Origin: an uncultured Rhodocyclaceae bacterium
Lineage (GTDB): Bacteria > Pseudomonadota > Gammaproteobacteria > Burkholderiales > Rhodocyclaceae
DNA: 5,116 bases
Direction of reading: 5' to 3'
Assembly (NCBI GenBank): GCA_903930805.1
Contig: CAIYZZ010000069.1
Span: 1-5,116, forward strand
Shown piece after piece: positions 1-5,116 of the stretch (the stretch's first letter is position 1; the number at the start of each line of letters is the position of its first letter). Below the pieces are notes generated by a model. It was not told where the DNA came from. It saw nothing but the letters and a program-made list of their open reading frames with translations, and ran no database searches. Both the position numbers and the translations under genes were made by a program.

Positions 1-355
1 GGTGACGGTGGCGGATACGGGCGCCAACATCGGCGCGATCACTGCGGCGAACTTCACGGCCTACGCCAATGCGGACGCGTATAACGCTTCGGATAACGTG
101 CTGTCCTTGAACGTGGCGCAGTTTGCGGCGGTGACCAGTGCGAAGCTGACGGCAGGGGACACGGTGACGGTGGCGGATACGGGCGCCAACATCGGCGCGA
201 TCACTGCGGCGAACTTCACGGCCTACGCCAATGCGGACGCGTATGATGCGTCGGACAACGTACTGTCCCTGAACGCGGCGCAGTTCACGGCGGTGACCAG
301 CGCGAAACTCACGTTAGGCGACACGGTTACTATTTCGGATACAGGCGCTAACGTG
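1..355 (+). repeat. 162-bp in-frame tandem repeat (two full units plus a degenerate third)
   Basis: The unit at 2-163 is repeated at 164-325, and a shortened, diverged third copy starts at 326. The period of 162 bp is exactly 54 codons, so gain or loss of a unit keeps the frame. The match is uneven: positions 1-82 and 163-244 are identical, while the remaining ~80 bp of each unit differ at 15 positions, nine of the changed codons being synonymous. The array probably extends upstream of the window, because the first base is already in phase with the repeat. Confidence 0.95.
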
Positions 356-604
356 GCTGGATTAACGTTTACCGCCAATGTTGACAAGTACTCGTCAACC
401 GAGACGACATTTGGAGTAGGAGCAGCAAATACATCCGGAGACATAGACGTTAGCGGCACCGTTGGTGATGCTGCGGGTGAATGGGTAAATGCTGCTGGGA
501 CTTTGACCTTCTGGGACGGCGCCGCAACAAGGACGGTAACGCTCACAGGAATTACTACGGTTAGTGCTGCAGGTGGAGACGCTATTCTCTCTTTTGCCCC
601 ATAA
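2..604 (+). CDS. C-terminal part of a large tandem-repeat surface/secreted protein (5' partial)
   Basis: The frame is open at the left edge, so the GTG at position 2 is an internal Val codon and not a start; 200 residues and the TAA stop are visible. Residues 1-54 and 55-108 are two copies of one unit differing at 4 of 54 positions. Each begins VTVADTGANIGAI and ends near the TSAKLT segment. A third copy starts (VTISDTGANVAGL) and decays into unique sequence. The composition is acidic and rich in Ala, Thr, Asn, Val and Asp, with no Cys and alternating hydrophobic residues, as in exported beta-strand-repeat adhesins or S-layer-like proteins. The last ~75 residues are unique and finish with an acidic-hydrophobic tail (GGDAILSFAP), which is compatible with a C-terminal type I secretion signal but not diagnostic. 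No RTX GGxGxDxxx nonapeptide or LPXTG motif is visible. The start, signal peptide and full length lie outside the window. The product class is fairly likely; the precise function is unknown. Confidence 0.8.
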   Translation: MTVADTGANIGAITAANFTAYANADAYNASDNVLSLNVAQFAAVTSAKLTAGDTVTVADTGANIGAITAANFTAYANADAYDASDNVLSLNAAQFTAVTSAKLTLGDTVTISDTGANVAGLTFTANVDKYSSTETTFGVGAANTSGDIDVSGTVGDAAGEWVNAAGTLTFWDGAATRTVTLTGITTVSAAGGDAILSFAP

Positions 605-682
605 TGAACTCTGTGAAGGTGTCATGAGTATCTGGCCATCCAATTTGAGTTAGTTACCAACACTAACCACCCAGCAAGTTCG

Positions 683-716
683 ACCCCCGTCTTCCCGCAG
701 AAGGCGGGGGTTTTTT
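683..716 (+). terminator. Rho-independent terminator of the repeat-protein gene
   Basis: A 12-bp stem pairs 683-694 (ACCCCCGTCTTC) with 700-711 (GAAGGCGGGGGT), with a single T-G wobble at 690/704 and a 5-nt loop (CCGCA, 695-699). It is followed by an uninterrupted run of T at 711-716. It lies 78 nt after the TAA of the repeat protein and about 65 nt before the next start codon. It therefore most likely ends the upstream transcript and separates it from the downstream operon. It has no matching A-tract on the other side, so it reads as unidirectional. Confidence 0.92.
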
Positions 717-720
717 CATG

Positions 721-740
721 ACTTGCAAACTTCAGCAAGT
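721..740. repeat. Small inverted repeat in the leader of the modification operon
   Basis: ACTTGC (721-726) and GCAAGT (735-740) can form a 6-bp stem with an 8-nt loop directly after the terminator. The right arm is part of an 8-bp direct repeat, CAGCAAGT, also present at 672-679. It might be a weak operator or a chance match. No convincing -35/-10 pair could be placed in the 65 bp between the terminator and the methyltransferase start, so the operon promoter is not identified. Confidence 0.25.
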
Positions 741-769
741 AGCCGCTCGAGAAATTGCTTCGCATTTGT

Positions 770-774
770 AGAGG
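770..774 (+). promoter_or_regulatory. Ribosome binding site that decides the TTG782 start
   Basis: AGAGG at 770-774 stands 7 nt before the TTG at 782-784, which is ideal Shine-Dalgarno spacing. The other in-frame candidate, TTG at 755, has no purine-rich element at a suitable distance, and the first in-frame ATG lies some 50 codons further in. This favours TTG782. Confidence 0.7.
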
Positions 775-781
775 ATTTCTA

Positions 782-2221
782 TTGATCCCAAGAATTGTCG
801 AGTTGCTGGCACTTAAAGATGACCCCGGCTGGCTAAAGGACTACCGCGAAAAAGGGCAGCTACTGCAGGAGGCGCTCGCAGTTGGACTCCTTCTGGGTAA
901 AGAGATCGCCTGGCCGGTCGAGCAGTACCTGATGGCCCGCTATAGCGAAGAAATGCTGAGTTTCATCGAAGGTGCTACCACAGCAGAAACACTGAGGCTC
1001 ACCGATGACCCGGTCTTCAGAAGCATGCTGCGGTTTGACGTCCTGGCGAACCACCTCTTTGAATATGTATTGGTTTTGCTGCGAAGACACCTGGCCACCA
1101 AGTTCAGCACAGGTTCAGCCGTTGACTTGGGGCTGGTTTGTGATCTTGCGTTGCATTTTCATTTCACCGGCTTTATCTCCGGCGTTGCCGCGATAGAGGC
1201 CACAGCACTCAACAGCCTGCTCGCGAACTACACCAGCCACCCCGATCTGCAGTCTTATGCGGTGCTTTCGCTGTACCTGGTGCCACCAGCCACAGACGAG
1301 ATCGTGGTCGAGGGATTACGCCATCCATCAGCCGCTCAGTTGATCGCTGAACACCAGGAGGGCGCCTGTCTGTTGAAGGCCGCTAATGTAGCTGCAGTCA
1401 GTAGCGACGTAATTGGTGATCAATACACGCGTTTCCCATATCCCCTTTGGCGCGCTCCACGGGCCTTCATGGCGTTGCTTCTCGATCGGCTTTTGAAACA
1501 ACCCGGTAGCGTGGCGATTTCAAAGCGCCGCCTGATCGCTGGCTGTGGTACCGGCCGACAGCCCCTCATTTCACTGACCCGACCCTCGCCGGTTCCAGTT
1601 CAAATAGATGCAATCGACATTTCAAGTGCATCCATTGACTACGCGCGTCGCCGCCTCGTGGATTTTTCCAATTGGGTGAACATACAGGAGGCCGACATCG
1701 CTGCCTGGTGTCAGGAACGACGACATTATTACGACAACGTCGAGTGCGTCGGTGTATTGCATCACACACCGGATGACCGTAACTATCTGGAAAGCATGAT
1801 TAACGCGACCAAGCCTGGGGGTGGCATTACCTTGGGGCTCTACTCCAAGACAGGCCGTGAAGATGTTCTGGAGGCACGAACCGCAAGTGAACAAATGGAA
1901 TTCGGTGGCGATCTGCGTAAGCTGAGAGGAAAGATAATAAATTCCGACCTCAAGCACAAAATGACACTGATGCAGCGCAGAGACTTCTATACCCGATCCG
2001 AGTTCAAGGATCTGGTCAACAACAATCGAGAAAAAAACTACGCTGCCAGCGACATCGGGACCCTTCTCGCCGGCTTGCCCGTGAAGATCACATGGTTCAA
2101 AGGCATTGACACTCAGCAGTTGGCCAATGAAGAGATTCTGAGTCGTGTTGCGCAGTTGGAACACGCCAACCCGAAAATCTATGCAGGCATGTTCCTATTC
2201 ACATTGACGGTAGTTGGGTAG
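782..2221 (+). CDS. Class I SAM-dependent methyltransferase with helical N-terminal domain
   Basis: A 479-residue protein (488 if started at TTG755). Residues 1 to about 205 are mostly helical with no recognised catalytic motif; they include the F85-DVLANHLFEY-VLVLLRR stretch and the LALHFHFTGF segment near 122-131. Residues 215-223 read YTRFPYPLW, corresponding to the Y..xPYPRW motif that precedes the catalytic core in a family of methyltransferases commonly found fused to TPR domains. The core follows: SAM-binding motif I LIAGCGTG (251-258), acidic motif II IDAIDISSASIDYA (D279 likely near the ribose hydroxyls), motif GVLHHTPDD (324-332), and KPGGG followed by LGLYS. The family is known from TPR-methyltransferases of proteobacteria; here the TPRs are absent from this protein and lie in the next gene. 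There is no signal peptide or convincing membrane span, so it is probably cytoplasmic. Its stop is three bases before the next start, implying co-transcription and translational coupling. The substrate is not deducible; a glycan or modified protein made with the next gene product is inferred. Confidence 0.88.
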   Translation: MIPRIVELLALKDDPGWLKDYREKGQLLQEALAVGLLLGKEIAWPVEQYLMARYSEEMLSFIEGATTAETLRLTDDPVFRSMLRFDVLANHLFEYVLVLLRRHLATKFSTGSAVDLGLVCDLALHFHFTGFISGVAAIEATALNSLLANYTSHPDLQSYAVLSLYLVPPATDEIVVEGLRHPSAAQLIAEHQEGACLLKAANVAAVSSDVIGDQYTRFPYPLWRAPRAFMALLLDRLLKQPGSVAISKRRLIAGCGTGRQPLISLTRPSPVPVQIDAIDISSASIDYARRRLVDFSNWVNIQEADIAAWCQERRHYYDNVECVGVLHHTPDDRNYLESMINATKPGGGITLGLYSKTGREDVLEARTASEQMEFGGDLRKLRGKIINSDLKHKMTLMQRRDFYTRSEFKDLVNNNREKNYAASDIGTLLAGLPVKITWFKGIDTQQLANEEILSRVAQLEHANPKIYAGMFLFTLTVVG

Positions 2222-2224
2222 TCA

Positions 2225-5116
2225 ATGCCACGTTCACCATCAAAGGGCCTTGGAAGGGAAGCAGCGCCCTCGTCGAAGGTGCAGCAGTTGCTGAGCGAAG
2301 GACGGCTACCGGAGGCTGAAACAGCGGTTCAGCACATCCTTGCTGCGGCGCCCCGGAATCCGGATGCCCTGCACCTGCTTGCGATCATCCGTTCTCGCCG
2401 CGGTGATAGTGCGGCCGCACTCGGCTTGTGCGAACGTCTGGTGCGTAATCACCCTGACTGCGTCGCGTATTGGAACACCCGAGGCGTGGTGTTGCGCTCA
2501 CTTGGCAGGCATGATCAGGCTCTCGCGAGTTATGACAAGGCATTGGCCATTAACGAGAGCTATGCTGACGCGCATCAGAATCGCGGTAATGTTCTCAGTG
2601 ATGCCGGGCGATTCATCGAAGCGTTGGTCAGCTACCAAAAGGCAATAGCGCTGAGCCCAAAGAACTTTCAGGTCCGGCTGTCTGCCTTAGGCCTGTTGCA
2701 AAGGTTGGGCCGCGCCAGAGAGGGTCTGCCGTTATGGGATGAAGTGGCACGATTGGCGCCAGAGCAGACCGCAACCTGGGCGCAGGGTGGCGCGCTCTAC
2801 TTCGCGCTGCATCGGTATCAGGAGGCCTACGACTGTTGGATCAAGGCAATCGCCATGTTCCCCAATCAGGAGGAATTGCTGGGCGACCTTGCCATGCTCT
2901 GCAACAAGTTAGGTCGCTGGTCTGAAGCGCAACAGAGAGCAGAGCAGGCGCTGAGCCTAAACTCAGAGAACGCATGGAGCCAATTGATCTATTTGTTTGT
3001 TTCGCTACCCATTGTTCGGGAAACACGATCGGCGGAGGGCGCGGAGCTTGAACTATTCAGGAAGAGACTTTCTCTTCTGAGTGATTGGGCAGATAGTAAT
3101 CCCAAGAGAAGTGCAGATCTGATTCCCTGCCTGACCCGGTTGGCGCCGTTTGAACTCGCCTACTGTCCGGGCAATCATTGCGCGGTACTGTCGGCGTACG
3201 GCGATTTTGTTGCTGGCCTGACATCAAGATATCTACCCAAATCCCCCCCTATCGATCGTACAAATGTGCCCCGCAGTCGCCTTCGCCTGGCGATAGCGTC
3301 GACGCATATCTGTCACCACTCGGTTTGGGATATTGTGCTGAAGGGGCTCGTTCAGCATCTTGATCGTACGCGCTTCGAAGTGTTCTTCTATATGTTGGGT
3401 GGGGAACGTGACGCCGAAACCGACTGGGCACGGCAACTCGCTGACGGCTGGCGTGACATGTCACAGTATGGGCAGGAGCCTGGCCAGTGGTTGAAAGTCA
3501 TGCACGAGGATGCACCGGATATTATTTTTTATCCAGAACTTGGCATGAATGGTTTGAGCTATTTATTAGCGGCTACCCGGATTGCACCAATTCAGGCCGC
3601 CGGTTGGGGGCACCCGATTACCAGTGGATTAGCGACGGTAGACCTCTATTTTTCGGCGGAGTTGTTTGAATCCGAGGATGCTCAAGAACACTACCGCGAA
3701 CAGCTTGTCCGTTTGCCAGGGACGGGTTGCTGCACGGCGCCATCCGCGGTTGATACGCCTTCCTCTGTGCCGGAGCTGGAGGGCCTGATGTCGGGTATGG
3801 GAGGCATCCGTTTTCTGCTCCCGCACGCACCATTCAAATTGCATCCCGACGGGGACATCTTGCTTGTCGAGATTGCCAAGAGATGTCCACAAGCCCGATT
3901 TATTTTCATGCGCGATGGCATGTTCTCCTCGATAGCAGATAGCGTCATGAGGCGAATCGGAAAGGCTTTCGATCAAGCACACCTCAACAGCAACAATCAC
4001 CTTTTTGTCATACCTTGGCAGCGCCGCGCAACATTTCCGAAACTACTTGAACTTGCCGATATCTACCTTGATTGGCCGACATTTTCCGGCTACACGACAG
4101 CTTGGCATGCAACACGAAGCGGCCTGCCAATTGTCACTCTGGAAGGAGTCGAACTGCGGCAGCGTCTCGCCGCTGGTTTGCTGCGCAAACTGGGCCTGAT
4201 CGAAACCATTGCCACTTCGGTAGATGACTACGTCACGATTGCAGTAGGCATCGCAGAGGAGTGCAAAGATCCAGGTCGGCGAGAGGCCCGACGTCAAACA
4301 ATTAAATCGGCAGCCCCACGAGTAGATAACAACATCGACGTGGTGCGAGTATTCGAACAGGCCTTGGTTGCTGCCTTTACAGAACGTGGCATCTCCAATT
4401 CTTTAAACTCGGAGAGCATCCCAAGTCCGATTGGGAACATCAAGATGGCAACAATCGCAACAACCTCTCATGATCTACAGGCCCCCGACTTGTCATTAAC
4501 GCCATCGCTCGGCACGCCGCCGCAAGACCATGCTGCGTATCCCTGGGAAATACTCGAGTCCGTCGAAAACAATCACTGGCGCACTCTTCGGCAGGACTAT
4601 GCCCCGACCGGCTTGATCGATATGCTCGACATCGTGCCTGAACGCTGCCTGGATGTCGGATGCTTTGTTGGCGCGACGAGTGCCCTGATTAAATCGCGCC
4701 ATCCCGGTTGCCGTATGGTTGGCATAGAGCCCTCCAAACCTGCTGTGGAAGTAGCACGGGGACGATTGGACGTTGTACATACTGCTCTGCTTGAGGAAGT
4801 CAATTTTGCCGCCGAAGGCTATGGTGAGGGTTATTTCGATGTGATCGTCATGGCAGACGTGCTGGAGCACATGTACAACCCGTGGGGAGCGCTCAAGCGC
4901 CTCAAGCCTTACCTGTCACCGCGCGGTTGTCTGTTGGCGAGCATACCCAACGCCCGAAATCTATCGGTGCTAAGCCAGCTTGCTGCCGGGCGCTGGAAGT
5001 ATGAGCCGGCAGGTTTGCTCGACGTCACCCATATCCGATTTTTTACCCGTATCGAAGTTCAGGAAATGTTCGTCGCGTCAGGTTATCGTATCGACGCTTT
5101 CACACATAATCCTGAC
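2225..5116 (+). CDS. TPR - GT41 (SPINDLY/OGT-like) glycosyltransferase - methyltransferase fusion (3' partial)
   Basis: One uninterrupted frame of 964 codons runs off the right edge; I translated it throughout and found no stop or frame break. Residues about 15-249 form seven TPR units of ~34 residues, clearest at 80-147 (GRHDQALASYDKAL and GRFIEALVSYQKAI). Residues about 350-720 match the GT41 catalytic region of O-GlcNAc transferase homologues. They include THICHHSVWD (H365 aligns with the N-terminal catalytic-domain His), APIQAAGWGHPITSGL (H463), AQEHYREQLVRLPG, and PFKLHPDGD, where K538 aligns with the UDP-contacting Lys (human OGT K842). FSGYTTAWHATRSGLPIVTL aligns with the OGT GHTT nucleotide-binding segment, with Y623 at the His position. 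After a Ser/Thr/Pro-rich linker (~722-769), residues ~775-964 are a Methyltransf_23-like domain: LDVGCFVG (809-816), GIEPS (E835), FDVIVMADVLEH (871-882), SIPNARNL (906-913) and RWKYEPAGLLDVTHIRFFT. The expected role is cytoplasmic transfer of a sugar, GlcNAc or hexose, from a nucleotide sugar to Ser/Thr, with TPRs binding the acceptor. The methyltransferase target is unknown. ATG2225 is chosen because it follows the upstream TAG by 3 nt; its Shine-Dalgarno is weak (GGG near 2215), fitting coupling. Confidence 0.9.
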   Translation, partial: MPRSPSKGLGREAAPSSKVQQLLSEGRLPEAETAVQHILAAAPRNPDALHLLAIIRSRRGDSAAALGLCERLVRNHPDCVAYWNTRGVVLRSLGRHDQALASYDKALAINESYADAHQNRGNVLSDAGRFIEALVSYQKAIALSPKNFQVRLSALGLLQRLGRAREGLPLWDEVARLAPEQTATWAQGGALYFALHRYQEAYDCWIKAIAMFPNQEELLGDLAMLCNKLGRWSEAQQRAEQALSLNSENAWSQLIYLFVSLPIVRETRSAEGAELELFRKRLSLLSDWADSNPKRSADLIPCLTRLAPFELAYCPGNHCAVLSAYGDFVAGLTSRYLPKSPPIDRTNVPRSRLRLAIASTHICHHSVWDIVLKGLVQHLDRTRFEVFFYMLGGERDAETDWARQLADGWRDMSQYGQEPGQWLKVMHEDAPDIIFYPELGMNGLSYLLAATRIAPIQAAGWGHPITSGLATVDLYFSAELFESEDAQEHYREQLVRLPGTGCCTAPSAVDTPSSVPELEGLMSGMGGIRFLLPHAPFKLHPDGDILLVEIAKRCPQARFIFMRDGMFSSIADSVMRRIGKAFDQAHLNSNNHLFVIPWQRRATFPKLLELADIYLDWPTFSGYTTAWHATRSGLPIVTLEGVELRQRLAAGLLRKLGLIETIATSVDDYVTIAVGIAEECKDPGRREARRQTIKSAAPRVDNNIDVVRVFEQALVAAFTERGISNSLNSESIPSPIGNIKMATIATTSHDLQAPDLSLTPSLGTPPQDHAAYPWEILESVENNHWRTLRQDYAPTGLIDMLDIVPERCLDVGCFVGATSALIKSRHPGCRMVGIEPSKPAVEVARGRLDVVHTALLEEVNFAAEGYGEGYFDVIVMADVLEHMYNPWGALKRLKPYLSPRGCLLASIPNARNLSVLSQLAAGRWKYEPAGLLDVTHIRFFTRIEVQEMFVASGYRIDAFTHNPD

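Noticed and set aside
1..355. CRISPR-like repeat array
   Set aside because: The units are 162 bp, contiguous with no spacers, in phase with a protein frame and differ by coding-type substitutions. This is a protein repeat.
223..643. Two - strand open frames over the end of the repeat protein
   Set aside because: They are opposite a repetitive GC-rich gene, where repeats naturally keep antisense frames open. Neither has a ribosome binding site or domain.
649..667. Hairpin GTTAGT/ACTAAC as a second terminator
   Set aside because: It has only a 6-bp AT-rich stem with a 7-nt loop and no T-tract after it. The strong terminator at 683-716 accounts for termination.
717..781. Sigma-70 promoter for the modification operon
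   Set aside because: TTGCAA at 723-728 could pass as a -35 box, but no acceptable -10 lies 16-18 bp downstream. There is not enough evidence to annotate it.
1622..2164. 180-codon open frame on the - strand
   Set aside because: It lies wholly inside the methyltransferase, whose catalytic motifs are clear in the + frame. The antisense product has no recognisable domain, so it is a shadow of the coding strand.
2340..2648. 102-codon + strand frame inside the TPR region
   Set aside because: It is out of frame with the continuous TPR-encoding frame and rich in Arg, Cys and Met in an unstructured way. It is an alternate-frame artefact.
3629..4000. 123-codon open frame on the - strand
   Set aside because: It is antisense to the GT41 catalytic region, where the + frame carries the family motifs without interruption.
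4496..4870. 124-codon open frame on the - strand
   Set aside because: It is antisense to the C-terminal methyltransferase domain (LDVGCFVG, ADVLEH in the + frame) and has no recognisable motif.
2225..5116. Possible frameshift or pseudogene between the TPR, GT41 and methyltransferase domains
   Set aside because: Codon-by-codon translation shows one open frame with family motifs intact in all three parts and no stop codon.

Overview
The window carries three protein-coding segments, all on the + strand, and looks like part of a bacterial surface-protein and protein-modification locus. Gene content (a repeat-rich secreted protein, a SPINDLY-type O-GlcNAc-transferase homologue, two class I methyltransferases), tight gene spacing and a classic intrinsic terminator point to a Gram-negative bacterium, most likely a proteobacterium of moderate to high GC. 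No rRNA, tRNA or other marker allows a narrower placement.

Layout. Positions 1-604 hold the 3' end of a repetitive gene. It has two near-identical 54-residue (162-bp) units, the start of a third, then a non-repetitive, AT-richer C-terminal end. It resembles the C-terminus of a large exported beta-strand-repeat protein (adhesin or S-layer-like). Positions 605-781 are intergenic and contain a strong Rho-independent terminator (683-716), so the repeat gene probably ends its own transcript there. Positions 782-2221 encode a 479-residue SAM-dependent methyltransferase, best read from a TTG start with a good Shine-Dalgarno sequence. Three bases after its stop begins a very long reading frame (2225 to beyond 5116, at least 964 codons without a stop). 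It encodes seven TPRs, then a GT41/SPINDLY-like glycosyltransferase domain, a Ser/Thr/Pro-rich linker, and a second class I methyltransferase domain that runs off the window.

How they may work together (inference). The two downstream genes appear to be one translationally coupled operon for adding a sugar to Ser/Thr residues of a protein and methylating either the sugar or another part of the product. The adjacent repeat protein, rich in Thr, Ser and Asn, is the obvious candidate acceptor. Linkage of GT41 enzymes to surface or flagellar proteins is known (for example HMW1C with its adhesin), but nothing in the sequence proves this enzyme-substrate pairing.
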